Shown here: positions 24,984-38,133 of the stretch, piece by piece
Layout of the letters: every line of letters starts with the position of its first letter
Position numbering within the stretch: the stretch's first letter is position 1
DNA from: Dioscorea cayenensis subsp. rotundata
Lineage: Eukaryota; Streptophyta; Magnoliopsida; Dioscoreales; Dioscoreaceae
Direction of reading: 5' to 3'
DNA length: 64,000 nt
Assembly: GCF_009730915.1 (NCBI RefSeq)
Contig: NC_052489.1
Location: 30,311,916 to 30,375,915, forward strand
Program-made: the position numbers and the translations under genes
The notes under the pieces: model-generated
Databases searched by the model: none
What the model was told of the DNA's origin: nothing
Seen by the model: only the letters and a program-made list of their open reading frames with translations

Positions 24984-26649
24984 TTATTGTTATTATTTCA
25001 TCGTTTTTTGATGTATTCTCAATTATTGCAATTGCTTAGGAGTTAGGATGCTCTTCGTTAGCTTCAAGGTCTATTTCTTAGTTTAAGATTTTTGTGTTTA
25101 AACAGGAATAAAAGAAAGGAATCCAAACTCTTAAGTCTTAGACAAAATGATAATCTACAAAGGATATTTTGAGTGTATTGATAACATTTTTTGTGATTTA
25201 ATTAAGTATTCTTTTTCTTTGAAAGAAGATTCTAATCTCAACAAAAATTATGCCGACAAATGCTTTTGCAATATAAAAAAAAAGGATTTATATGATGTAC
25301 ATCCCTCCCTACCTTTTTATTGTAAAAGCATTATAATTATGAAATTAAAACATAGAATTACACAACCAAAAAAAATCTCAAACTATAAGATAGTTGTGCA
25401 AATAATGTAACAAAGATAATTCATTTTAAATAGATATTTGAATTTGCAGAATAAATATGATCAAGTGAGAAGTATTAAATATATTCTAAATTAATGCTAC
25501 TTCCTAAAAATATATATGATATGAGTCGGTTAATGTTTATCATATCTCCATAAACCCAAATAACTTTGAAACATTTTATATATTTAAATGTTATATTTTT
25601 ATAATTAATTCTACCTGTTTATTGAAAAAGATTTTTTAAGTGTTTTACCCACATATTTCGTATGAGTTATTAGTCTGAATAAAATATTTATAGATTTGAA
25701 GTTAAAATCAATTACTTATGAGATTCAAAGTTTTATCACTTAAATTAACCTTGTTATTGTTTAATGAATTTTTTTTTTTCTTTCAGATGCTTCTCATTTT
25801 ACCTTTTTGTAATCAGCATGGATGGATCAAAATTAAAATAATCATAACCAGATTTAATTAAACTATACATATTTTTATTTTTTTTTAAAAAAAAATAAAT
25901 TAAAAATAATTAACGCTAAAATACAGTATTTAACTGAGAAATTTAAAAGTTCGATCAGGAAAGTACAACACTAAACAAAAATCCATTTAGTAAAAAAAAA
26001 GTGTATTAACAAATAGAAGACAATAATGAATAAAAAATCTGTATGAATTTAACAATTTAGGGAATGAATTATAACTAAAAATAAAAAAGTCTAACAATTA
26101 TTAAATAATCTCCAATGTACCAACAAACCAACCGACACACTTCCGAAACTAGAAACCATTCCTTCAGTTCAGAACAGAAACCAAGTACTGTTTCTTTAGT
26201 TGGTGGGATGGGGTGACATGAGTACCATTCCCAACAAAATGCTCTATATTTAAAAATAATAATTTGTGTGAATAGGCTATTAATATTAATAAATACTGTA
26301 AATATTAATTAAATCAAAATTTAATCAACTCAAATATAAAATTCCCCCATCTTTATTTTTTAAAATTTTTTAAAACATATAATAAATTCATGATTTTTAG
26401 ACTGATTTAAAATTTATGATTTTTAAAAAGCATAGTGGGAAAAGATCTAAAATAATATTTTTTTATTTTTTTGAAAATTATATTATTTTTATTCCCTCCT
26501 TCCCATTTTTTTTTCTTCTTTGTTTGAGGTGGCGGGTTTTTATGGTATTTTTAAATCAGAAGAAGAAAAAAAATGAAGAGATATAATGTTAATAATAATT
26601 TATGAGAAAATATTTAAAAAAACTAAAAGGTTAAAAATAAAAAAATAAA
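24338..26649. other. AT-rich intergenic DNA
   Basis: The first 250 bases could be the 3' untranslated region of the orphan exon. A (TA)n tract of 30 bases lies at 24951-24980. No conserved coding segment was seen. Confidence 0.55.
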
Positions 26650-26917
26650 ATTAAAATCAAAGAATATTATTGATATTTTACAAACATATCAAAAGATCTA
26701 TCAGTCATCTTTTCTTATGAGAAGCTTTAAATTCATAGAATGTCTCGGATAAAGTCCTCCAACTTATCATTAGTCTAATCAAAAATTAAAATTAAAATCA
26801 AAGAATATTATTGATATTTTACAAACATATCAAAAGATCTATCAGTCATCTTTTCTTATGAAAAGCTTTAAATTCATAAAATGTCTCAGATAAAGACCTC
26901 CAACTTATCATTAATCT
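26650..26917. repeat. Tandem duplication, period 141 bp, nearly two units
   Basis: The segment beginning ATTAAAATCAAAGAATATT at 26650 begins again at 26791 and stays almost identical through 'ctccaacttatcatta', with only a few substitutions. It is non-coding. Confidence 0.93.
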
Positions 26918-27049
26918 CTTGGCCTGATAAACGTTTTTCAAGCTCCTCAATCTCTTCTTCTAACCTTCTTTAAATTATTAATCAAAAATAATTTTACTAA
27001 TATAATTGATTCAAGAGCACAGCCGTAATTCATGAAGACACAGAAGCAA

Positions 27050-27290
27050 CTATTTATTTTTTCTTTTGTTGAGAAAGGCGACAAGCACCAGAACCCCATA
27101 TGTGGGGAGCAAGGCTCAACGCCGACCCACGTGCCTCACCTTGCGAAAGATATGAGGTTTGATCCCGAGTCCTCCTCGAAATGAATGTCCTATGCAAGAG
27201 ATTTAATATCAATTGACCCAAAGGTCATTGGTCAGAAACAATACCTCATTATAAAATAATAATAATAATAATAATAAATAAAAATAATAA
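27050..27290 (-). mobile_element. Short retroposon-like insertion, family member
   Basis: A T-rich start (27054-27072) is followed by a GC-rich body with CATATGTGGGGAGCAAGG, CGCCGACCCACGTG and CTCACCTTGCG, then a segment with GGTTTGATCCCGAGTCC. An (AAT)n stretch lies at the far end (about 27258-27280). The body resembles the retroposons at 13676-13804 and 27431-27575. I cannot fix the ends or find a target duplication here. The GGTTTGATCCC phrase is similar to a tRNA B box but lies on the strand opposite the poly(A), which argues against a simple tRNA-derived SINE. Confidence 0.45.
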
Positions 27291-27430
27291 ATCTTTTTAT
27301 TCATTCTCATCCACAAAATTTTTTTGTGATTTTATATTAATTTTTTTCTAATGGTTTAAATTTTGTTCACATGCCATCTCTTTTGTCTTGAATTTTCCAA
27401 ACTATTTAATAATTTTTATTTTACCTAACA

Positions 27431-27575
27431 GAATGTTATCATTTTTTTATTTTTTTTATTTTAGAAAAACGATAAACGTCGGAATTCAGAAACGAACACG
27501 TGGGAGAACCATACTCACCACCGAACCGTGCTCTCATCTTGCGCGAATATTATCATTGGCGAATATTATCATTTT
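27431..27575 (-). mobile_element. Short poly(A)-type retroposon with 15-bp near-perfect target duplication
   Basis: The flanks are GAATGTTATCATTTT (27431-27445) and GAATATTATCATTTT (27561-27575), one mismatch. Between them is a T-rich run followed by a GC-rich body with CACGTGGGAG, ACTCACCACCG and CTCATCTTGCG. The order of these blocks matches the other two family members. An extra partial copy of the flank sits at 27545-27558. Confidence 0.6.
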
Positions 27576-29375
27576 ACCCCTTGTTTTTTAACTATACTTA
27601 TTTTGTTTGCTTTATCATCTTTGGACTATATGAACTAAATTATTGGTGTATTGAAACAATATGGTACAGTGAAGAAAGGACAGCTCGTAAGATCTACCTC
27701 ATATATAAGGAAAGATTTTGGTCATTATATATATTTATAGAAAAATTACTTATGAATTTTCCGATTGATGACTTTGCCATTTTAATATTCCAACAGTGCT
27801 CGAATTTCCAAGTGAAGTCCTCGTTATTAACTCCGTCAATTTCCTTTTGGTGTAATATCTGAAATGCCCTTACGAGATGAACATAAAATAATTAAAAAAA
27901 CAATCTTTTTCTTCCTGTCACATCTGTCATTAAATAGTATTGTGGAGCTTTAATATAGATGAAACCTTCATGGTATTTTTTGCCATATTTTTTTATGGTT
28001 TTGTAGTACTTATTACTTTGATTTATAAGTAAGTTTTTTCCTTTTCTGCCTTGCTCTTTAAGATAACTGTGTATAAAGCTAGTTTAATTTTTTATCCATC
28101 TTTACTTCAGACGAGTAATGTGAAGGAGTTCTCAATGTTGGAGGAGTTGTGGGTATGTGCGTTATATTTTTATGTGTCTCATGCTTAACGTTTGCTATGA
28201 ATGTTTTATAGAAATCGTAGGAGATATTTGCTTCTACCTCTTACCATTAGTTGTTTTGGTTAAGTTATGTCGTTCGAGTGTAACATATCAAAATTATAAC
28301 TGTATTTTGACATTAACACATTGTTAGTGTATTTGAATGTTGCTCAGTTACGTCACAAAATGTACAAGAACAATAAAACATACACAAAAAATGGTCATAT
28401 TACACAAGAACAACTAATGACTACACTTCTTGGACATAAATTACACATAAATGACATATAAATATATAATACACATGAAAACATTATAATACAGGGATAC
28501 GATGGGATTTTCACCTATCAATGTGGGTATTGAGGTAGGGTGTGATGGTGGATTGTTCTACTTCCTCTTATACTAGTCCTTGATAACCAACTCCTTTCTT
28601 TTCTTCGGTGCCTTAACTCCGTTTCTAGCACTGTCAATGGAATCTAGACTGAATTATAAATGCATGAAAAGTAAGGACTTGTTAGGAATATACAAACTTG
28701 AAGGGATATTGTGTGGATAAGCAAAGTATGGAGGGATTATATGTTACTTCTGAGTATATTTTATTGAATTAATTGTTTGTTTTGATAAGACAGCTTAGGT
28801 TAAATCTGGGGACAGTTTCAACCTTATAACATAATAATTTAAGATAATAAAAATATATAAAACAATAATATGTTTGTTAGAAAAAAAAATTCCCTATATA
28901 TTTAGCAAGTTGCGAAAGATATAAGGGCCTTTCAAAATTAGTTAATATAAAAATGAAAATTAAATAAAATTAAATAAAGCATACTTCAAAGTTCGAACAT
29001 CATATTTTTTAAAAAATTATTATTCATTCCTCCTTTAATTTCTTTTCTCTTTGCTACCTACTTCATCTAGTGAGCTCTTTTTATTTGTAGGCCATGTTCA
29101 AGTTGGTGGGTCATTTTCTCAATATATATATATATATATATGAGTTGTGACAGTTATCTCAATCTTAAAAATGAATTCCCTTGTCATTAGTATGCCTCGT
29201 GATTTGTATTTTAAATACTTATTTAAAATGATATATTTTGATGTAAAATAAATCAATGGTGAACGGAAGAAGATTGTCATTGTTTAATATCAGTATATAA
29301 ATAATCTATACTCATGATTTTCAATGCATTTGATGATTTTTTATTATTTATTATTAGTGTAATCGCACTATTTAT
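27576..29375. other. AT-rich intergenic DNA
   Basis: I recognise no gene or element. The region contains short ORFs without family resemblance and a (TA)n tract near 29120-29140. Confidence 0.5.
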
Positions 29376-30438
29376 TGGCATGATTTGACACCTAGGGCCA
29401 GATGACGTGGCCAGTAAGATAATGAAAGCATAATTGATGATGTGGTAAGCATTGTGACGTGAGTAAGGAGGCTTGGGTGCATGAAAACGTCTTGAAGATC
29501 TTGGTGGATCTATTTTTAGTAAACCTATAACATTTTAGGAGAATTATCTTGAAGCTATTTGAAGACGAGATCATACTCGAGACCATATTGAAGACTAAAT
29601 ATGGTGGAGGCAATTAAAGAAAGATCTATTCATGGTGTGAATGAAGACTAATTGAAGATATGATTGGAAGAATCCTTGATGAAGATTGATTGAAAGTCTC
29701 ATTGAAGACGAGATTTGAGGGACCAGACTTGGGTGAATTGAAAATCAAGTTTGGAAAAATCTTTGAAGATCAAATTTAGGGTGGATTGAAGGCTAAGTTT
29801 GGCAAGTTTACGTGAAGGCACACAAGGACGTCGCGCACTTGCGAGGCTGCGTGATGAGGACCCGAGGAGGTAGGCTAGTTCCGGCGGTCGGGATCGGGAG
29901 ATTCTAGTGCATCGACTCGGACTAAAGCATGGCCGGGAGGTTTATGGGTCTTGAGGTCGTCCCATAGCGTAACTAGAACTCAGTCAAGTCAGTAATCAGG
30001 GCCATGTTGCAACTTATATTTACTAACGAGGAATTGCAGACTAATTTTCGGAAGGTTTTTAAATTAGTAGCCGCGGAGATTCTAAAAGAGATTTGTGCTA
30101 TATTTGGGACATTGAGGCATTTATATAAGCTACCTTGCTCGTAGATTGTAGGTGTGACTCTTGGGTGACTCTTGGAGGAAAGTGTGTGAGCATCAGACAA
30201 TCTAGAGAGGGTAGTGATCTTTATTGTTGAGAGTGTGAGTGACAAGTGTTTGTACTCATCTATTTTTACCTCTTTTAGTGGATTGTTTATCTCCGGGCTT
30301 GGCCCCACAGACGTAGGCGAGGTGACACCGCACTGGGTTACCAATGTCATGTGTCTCTTTCTTTGTTGGTTTGTGTGAGATTTCTATGAGTGCTTGAGTG
30401 TTCCTTAAAACCCACAAACCACACCGGCGGAACTAACA
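29376..30438 (+). mobile_element. Solo LTR (about 1063 bp) with perfect 5-bp target duplication
   Basis: The segment begins TGGCATGATTTG and ends GGAACTAACA (TG...CA). It is flanked on both sides by TTTAT (29371-29375 and 30439-30443), the 5-bp duplication expected of LTR integration. A TATA-box-like TTATATAAGC lies at about 30119-30128, about 310 bases before the right end, compatible with the U3/R arrangement. The left half is built from many loose 'gaagattgaagac'-type repeats. No internal retroelement domain is nearby, so recombination between two LTRs has probably removed the body. Confidence 0.65.
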
Positions 30439-30443
30439 TTTAT

Positions 30444-32984
30444 TATTTCTTCTATTTTATTTTATTTTATTTTATTTTTTCAATGATAGAGAGATTTCGA
30501 TAAATACGGTTGTCTTTTCACATCATTCATTAATTTTCTTAGTTATCACACACACTCAAATATATCAATTATATTAATATTTCTTAGTTATTAATTTTGG
30601 TTGATATTTCTCTAAATACAAGGACAAAAAATGAAGTCATTTTAATTGCTATTGATTGTGGAAAAAAAAACAATGATACATGGAACACATGATACAATAT
30701 TATTATATTATTATTATTTAAAGAATTATTTTTTTGGTGCAAGACAAAACACAATAAAACTCGATGTGTATTATTATTATCAATTATTAGAAAAAGACAA
30801 AATCGTCTTTTTTTTAAATAAATATATAAGTAAAACATGTGACTGATATCTGAAAGCAGATCTACTTTCATAGTAAAAATATACTTTTTGGTTGAATTTG
30901 ATTGATGAGTTACAGCTTATATTTAGAGTTATTTCTTTTTAATTAATGATATGTATTTATAAATATTATTTTTATTAAAAATTAATTACTATATATATAT
31001 ATATATTTTTAAAAATAATGGAATCACATGTTGATATGACTGCTGGGTGTTTGGTTGAGAATGTTAATTTTATATATGCGTGATGTATTAATTGCTTTAT
31101 TTTAAAATAAAATTAAAAACGTGAATATTTGTGCAGTGGGTAATTATTTACAGATCCATCTGGTTTCTTTTTGACCACCACCCTTAGCACAGTGATGGAT
31201 AGTGAATGGTAGAGTAGGTCAAATCTGAAGTCCCTGGGTTATAGAACTGTAATAATATTATAACTTGGTTCAAGAACTTTTATTTAATATTTAAATATAT
31301 AATGTCCGTTAAGTCTTTTACAGGAGTTGTAGTTCTTCTCACTTTGGGTTACGATATTATGAAAAAACATTAATTCGGTATGATTCATGTTAATCGAGGT
31401 TTCACAAAGATGTTAACAAACTTTTTATTTTCCACCTATGTAACATCCGATAAAGTTAATAAATCTACCATCGATAAATCGTCGTAAGCTGAGTACCTCT
31501 ATTTGTAGTTATATGTTCTTTACTAAATTTTTAAGTATAGATGCTTATCATCTATTGTTTATTGTCTCTTTCTTTTTACAAGTCTCTTGCCTCTAGAAGG
31601 AGATTCAAATATATTTAATAAAAATAAATAATTATCAAGGATACATTTTTGCGTTCTAAATTTTACTCATTGGATCTACACTTTGGATTAGTAGAAGATA
31701 TTGAAAACATGTATATAGTCGTTTTCTTTACTGTTTTGATTACTTAAATACAAATATAAATCACCTATCACTATTCTTTTTGTATTTATAATATATTATG
31801 GTCGATACTTCCCTCCCACTTTAGAGTCAAAAGTTATTAAAATTAACAAGAGTTAAGTAATACTAGCTCTCTTTAACTGTTTTTGAATTTCATAAAAGAT
31901 TTTTCAAATTTATCATATCGATAAAAGATTTCGACTTTAAACATTTTATTTTTAAATCCAAATTCAGATGAAATAATATAATGGGTTGCATTGGCAAAGT
32001 GAGCACTCTCCGGGCCCGGGGGAGAGGAGCTAATAGGCTGCCCAAAGAGCCAAGTTCATGGACTGCTCTATGCACTAACAGTTTCCCTTCAAGACCAGAT
32101 AGTGAGCTTGTCATTTTGCCAACACACTTGAGTGCTTAGGCAAAATAAGGTGAGTTCATTTCTTATAGCAAGCAAATATTAAGCAAGATGCATCAGTATG
32201 GACTGAGATAATCACTCTAGTATCATTGAATATAAAAATAGTTTTAATAATTAAAAATAACATAATATCAGTAGTTATACCAAAACAGATGCATGGAGTA
32301 AAGAAGAGAATGACTAATTGAAAAGGTTCGAAATTACTTTCAAAATACATGTATATATGAATAAAGATCATTTGAGGACGTCCACAAAGACGCCTCCAGA
32401 TTTGAAAAAGAAGAGGAAGTAATGATAAGACGAATTCATGAGCAAGAGACTCGAATATGGAACCCGATTATTAAGATCGCTCCGATGTCACCATGTGCTC
32501 TTATTAAAGGTTTTGAATCTCACAACCATAAATTTATAGAAATATGCCCTGAATACTGACATCGATTTGAGTTTATTACTAACTTGAATTGATTGAATGG
32601 TTGTAGCATTAAAATATTGCTGTAGTCATCGACGCATTGTATAGCAGTTTTATAAATAATGTTTAATAAAGCAGGTCTGAATTATTGGATCTAAACAGAC
32701 ATGTCTCGATTAATTATAGTGAGCTCTACATCACTTTACATATATTAGAACCAATATGAAATGTGTGATTTTAATAATTTTATTGGACTAAATGAGAATT
32801 CTCTCAAATGCCAGATGGCAAGAGATTCTCAGTATGAACAAAATGTTTCTCAATTATTACTTCTATTTTTATGGTTAAAAAGGCTGACACGTTTTACGTG
32901 CTTTGTCGATTTGATATAATATTCTACGTGACCCTATCGAGATTTAATTAGAGGTTTAATCATAAATAATATATTAGAAATTTA
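30444..32984. other. AT-rich intergenic DNA
   Basis: The interval contains A- and T-rich runs and (TA)n near 30990-31005. Apart from the GC-rich island at 31980-32115, nothing is recognisable. The composition changes sharply at about 32985, where MULE-B begins. Confidence 0.55.
31980..32115 (-). other. Unassigned GC-rich island with a short open frame
   Basis: In otherwise very AT-rich DNA this ~135-base stretch is about half G+C, with a CCGGGCCCGGGGG core. On the minus strand it reads as an open frame starting MTSSLSGLEGKLLVHRAV and continuing through SLGSLLAPLPRARR. No family is recognised. It may be a captured exon fragment or a non-coding remnant. Confidence 0.3.
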
Positions 32985-35529
32985 GGAAAAATTACTGCTC
33001 ACTGCGTTTCTCAAAACTTCTCACCCTCCCTACTTTTCAGACACGACAACCTTTCACTTCATATAGCTAATCCTTTTTACACCGACTCACTTCAAACGGG
33101 CCCACGTCGTAGAAATCCCATTTTCGCCTCGAAAATAGTCGCAGGAAAGGAAAGTCGCTAAACGAAGCATCGCGTTCGGTACTCAAAGGCTTTCCGAACT
33201 ACCTTGGCTTTAACGCTTTAAATATTTTACCAATATGCGTACACCATTAGCGTATCCGCATTACATCTTCCCATCTCAGCTTTAACGTCATGTCTTTACA
33301 CGCATACCATTCATGATAGCGATACGCAATTCTAGTCTCTACATCCAGCTACGATTCCTTTCCGCTTGATCCAATCACCGGGCAAAGCGGCACGTGGCGC
33401 GGTTGATTAGGTATCCCGCAAGCACAAGAATTAAGAATTTGCCCGGCATTAAAATTTACGCATCGAGTAACACAATTTTCGAACACCTGCTCGTTTCTCA
33501 CTCGGGCCATCAACGCTGCCACGCTAAGTGCATTTAACTTTTCTCTCGCATGAAGAGTCGACCACTGTGAATTCACACCATAAATAACTGTGGAAAGAAC
33601 CTCGCATGGACAACCACTCCTCGTCGTCCTCATCATCCTCCTCCTCCTCCTCGTCCTCCCTACTTCCCAATGAGACGACCCACTCTCATCGCGAAGGACG
33701 TTTACGCTGAACCTTCTTCCCTTATCTGCGAGATCATTTCCCAGCCGCAATCACTTGCGACACAGCTAAACTATCTCGTCACCGCCCAAGTCGAAATGCC
33801 TCTCATAATCGCAGCATCGACACGCAGGATTCTTCACTTTGGTGGATGCACGCGCAAGCAATTGCCGCAGCATTTTCGACTCGCGTAAGAAAAGAAATTT
33901 TTCACGATGTTCGCGATCGGCAGAGTGATTCTCTAGTAGGGAGGAGTATCCCGAGGCTTATCCGCTTTCAAGATCAGGTTTCGATATTTATCACTGAGAA
34001 CTTCCTCTCGCTACCATTTAAGAACATTACACGACTAGCCACAACTATTACGCTCTGTGTTTTAACTATGCGATGATCTTCGCTTTAAAGTCAAACTCAT
34101 GACATCGACTGATAATTAGTCGTTTTTCATGAATGTGTGTTGTTATAACCTAATGTCACCGACGAGCGAGAGTTTCAGCTTCGATCAAAGACAAAGTTAC
34201 GCAACTGTCGTGAGCATTCGAATGTCTGCAGACACTTGTTTCGTTATCACGAGTCGAGTCGCGGAGTGTCCAAAAGTCCGAGCCGTGCGTTGTCAGTATC
34301 GTCAGAAATGTCAGTAAATCTTTTTATATACATACGAAACGTAAGCTTTATTTCGATCAGTGAACTTCGCGACTTTAAAGCATAGACCTGAAGTAAAACA
34401 AAGCGACGCTAGAGCAAAAGAACGTCATCGAAAGCAATAGAAAATACGTGAAATATATTTAGCCGGCGAACTGCTAACGGTGTTTAAGAAAGAAAACTTA
34501 CTCTTTAAGCAGCGACAACGGTGTAAACAATAGAAAAAGTTAAACACTACACAAAGTTACTCTTTAAACAACGTACATCGAGTAAGTTTAGAAAATAATG
34601 TGAAAGACGTTTTAAAAGCGATGACCCGGGAGAGTACCCATCTTCAACGCCACGTCGGTGAAAGCATTCGATTTTAAATAATAACATATTATTTAAATGA
34701 TATAGACTTTAGATTAAACAATTAACACGCTATTTTAAACACTATGTATGCATCCTTAAACATAAAAAGCTCGACGCGTTTACACGTAGACTCATGTGAG
34801 ATTCCAAGGAACTCTTTCATCTCGAACGACGACACAGTGTCTTCCTCATGCATACGGTGACATATATTTCCCTCTTTGCTCTTTTGGGACGGAGGGAAAA
34901 ATACCCACATATCACATCACGCCCAGTCTCAACCTCTGCCACACACATTGCACTTTTTGTTTCGCCTTCGACCGCCGAGCTTTGCTCTTTACATCTTCTA
35001 CTTCTTCTTCTTCGCCTTCTTTTGTTCTTCATTTTATTCTGGCTTCAGACGATTCGGGTTTTCGGACCGATATATTAGCTGAGAGTTTTCGGTGGTATTG
35101 CCAGATTCAACTGTGGGAGGGAAGAGCGCCAATGTCTCAGCTCGCGACTTCTCGAGTCAGCGTTAGCTGAGATACGCAGTATAGGGGTCCTCAAGTTTCT
35201 CTCATCGTGGTTGTTCATCACACGCACGGATATAAAACCTGTCACAATCGAAAAGCGTATGTCGACTTCAGCTGGACGTAGTCACACGTCCATTCCATCT
35301 CAGATGTCTCCGAAGTTGATATTGTCGCCGAGATGGAAATGTGCCATCGGGCCAATCCCCATGACGAGCTACCGTCAGCCTTTTCTTTTAATTATTCCAC
35401 GTATGCAGGGTCATTATTGCTTAAAATACGTCTGTCATCGTTAACATATTATACTAGTCCTTTACGCTATTAGTTAATTGTTTAAGTATTTAATTTAACG
35501 CTTAACTATATACATTATCGCTAAACATT

Positions 35530-37440
35530 ATACCTCCGCTTAACATAATGATCTTTTCTATTCTGACCGGGCTGGCAGGGGAATTCAGATTCTGCAGAGC
35601 CCCATTCATCCCCATGGTGACCCCTGGCCGTGTGGGATGTCTCCTTCCCTCATCGATCATTCCATGGTCATTGGATACGGACAGCGCTTTTGACGAGTAG
35701 TCCAACATTTCTGAGGACGTACTGAAATCATGCAATCGAGGAATTTTGACTTCAAATTCATAAAGAAAGAACGAAAACATCGGCGTGATCGTAGAATGCT
35801 GCGCTCGATGGTCGTCAGCGCCTTCACGATCAAAAGAGTATAACAAAATATTTCGGGACCAAGACAATCAACCCGCCACACACTTCATGGTGGTGGTATA
35901 GGTTCAAGCGCCACATCCGAAAGCGCCCAAAACGGGTTAGCGGACGAGTGCTTCCGGGTGGCTTCACACCGGGCCCCTCGTATAAGCGCCATCGAGATTC
36001 GTGGGCTGACACGTTGGCGAATACGCTGTCGTCACATACCATACAAGGCGCCTGGTGAAAAGAGTACGCCCGTGTGGTCCTCGACTACAGACGTGACATT
36101 CCGCCATGATCGCTTTGCTTTTGTACGTGGATAGCAAGGGCCGAGACAACCTTAAGAAGGCCAAGGGACGCGAGAGAGATCGCGATCGCTTTTAAAGCGG
36201 CATTCTTTTCTTTCTCGTACATGTGGGATTCAAGAGGGCTCATGCAGTCATTGCTTTCTCACTGGTACCCACCCTCCTTGAAAATATCGGGTACACCATC
36301 GCGCCACAGTGGTTATGAATAATGGTTTTTCCACGCCGCCTCTAGTGATAGTCGACAACGCAGACCGACGCCAATTGGACTTGGTCTCATATCTGTCGGG
36401 CGATGCCTTATACGAGGAGTGGCAGATTACGCGAGATAATTACCTTCGTGGTCTGGACAGTCCAAGGGCCTCGTGAGCAGAATTGCGAGAGTCTTCCCTT
36501 CGCGCCACACGCTGCATCGCTCTCTCGACATCTCGAGGCCAATTTTACGAAAGCCAACGCCGACCTGGAAGGCATCGAGGAGGAGTGCTCGGGTCTATAT
36601 GCTCAGATCATGCGGCATCCACGGCTAAAGATTTCGACGATACCTGAACGAACTCGCGCAGCCATATCACCTCGTTTCATCAACGGTCGATTAATACAAC
36701 CGTGATACGGCACATCGGGTCGAATTATCCGCTCTCGAGGTGATCGCTGTGAGATGTATTCGAACGTCATGGAAAGTCGCTCAACGCTTGATCATGAAGT
36801 TTCGCCATTTAATCCCGCCGATTTAAAACGGTCGACTCCATAAGGTCATCGCTAACGTCGATTATACACTTTTCTAACATTTTGTATTACCCTTAAACAT
36901 TCTCAATCTGCTAATTACTAACTTTTTCCTGACTTTTAAATATTAATCATTTCGCTTATTTAATTACAATAATGTTTAAACATGTCGACGTAATTATTTA
37001 ACCATCACCTGCTCTTTGTTTAACCTTATTTGCTGTGTTCAAGTTGATGCGCATGTTATGTAACCCAGCGTGAAAGCAAGCGACCAAACGGGAGACCCAC
37101 TTACGCCCGACATACATCCGGGTTAGAGATCATTGCTGAGACGTACCTAAATCTTCGTGGTTGGTCGCTGTCGATGATCGCTACTGGCGATCGACCAACG
37201 CAAAGCATCTCGCGGATCTCGCCATCGTAACTCTGTTCATGCTCGAAGCTAGGCAAGTTTATGGTATCCCTCGCAAAACATGTCTTGCCAAAAGAATAAT
37301 GCAGCATGCACACCAACGCACATCGACGTATGAGCCGGTACTTCACCGCCGACAATTACAAACCGGCATACAAGGAAGCTATATTCCCCATACCCGCGAC
37401 GACGATGTGCCTTCGTACGGAAATCGTGAGCTTCGCTCAT
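35530..37440 (+). pseudogene. MuDR-type transposase remnant of MULE-B (plus strand)
   Basis: Fragments appear in order but in changing frames. Near 35690-35800 there is a piece resembling the MuDR DNA-binding region. At about 36320-36380 a piece with NNGFSTPPLVIVDNADRR matches the part of the catalytic domain that usually reads DGNNGFFPVA...VD. At 36390-36680 comes SGDALYEEW, then a helical segment with SRHLEANFTKANADLE. At 37250-37395 is the SWIM zinc-finger part (VYGIP followed by a lost Cys-Lys-His), then YFTADNYKPAYKEA and a Pro-rich IFPIP. The same blocks occur in MULE-C on its minus strand. Multiple single-base shifts and lost SWIM residues show it is inactive. An intron-like spacer (36850-37040) interrupts it. 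Confidence 0.75.
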
Positions 37441-38133
37441 GACACTCGCGACTAGAAGGCACCGGGCTGCCCAGACGAAAGAGGATCGAGTCGCAGCGTT
37501 TGACGTCCGCGAGTTACATCGGCACTCGCCGAGGATCCGTCACAATCGACGATCTTGCAATGAAACCGTCAGCCGACTAGGCATTGTTAATAAACCGATC
37601 GCATGTAGGGAAACATTGTGTATTTATAACGTAATTGAATGTATTTACACTGGAGACATTGTTATTTTAAACGGATACATCGAATTTGAAATATTTCAAC
37701 CGATGTTTAAGACGATGAATTGAATTGTGTATTGATGGGCAACTTTCCATATTTAGTTAAACAATAAGTGCATTCATTTAAACAGGAGAAAGTGTTATTT
37801 TAAACGGGTACACTCGTAATTTTGAAATATTTAAAACTCGATGTTTAAAACGATATATACTATATTTAAACAATGAAAGTGAAATGTACACAAAGCACAA
37901 CGTAAATTAAACAATGAAATAAAACCGAATGGAATTTAACCCGCTTTTACAATTCAAAACAAACAAAATTTACATTAAGGTATACAAGTCATGTTCTTCG
38001 AACACGAAAACAATGAATTGAATTTGTCCAGATTTACATTTGAAAAACAAAATTAGCGATCGGGATATACTGAGACATGTTATTCAAAAAGCAATTTAAC
38101 CCGCTCGTGACTGACCCCCTTTGTCGTGGACGC

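Noticed and set aside
33349..33750. 133-aa minus-strand frame in MULE-B
   Set aside because: No domain is recognisable, and the Arg-rich part is the reverse of a TCC repeat.
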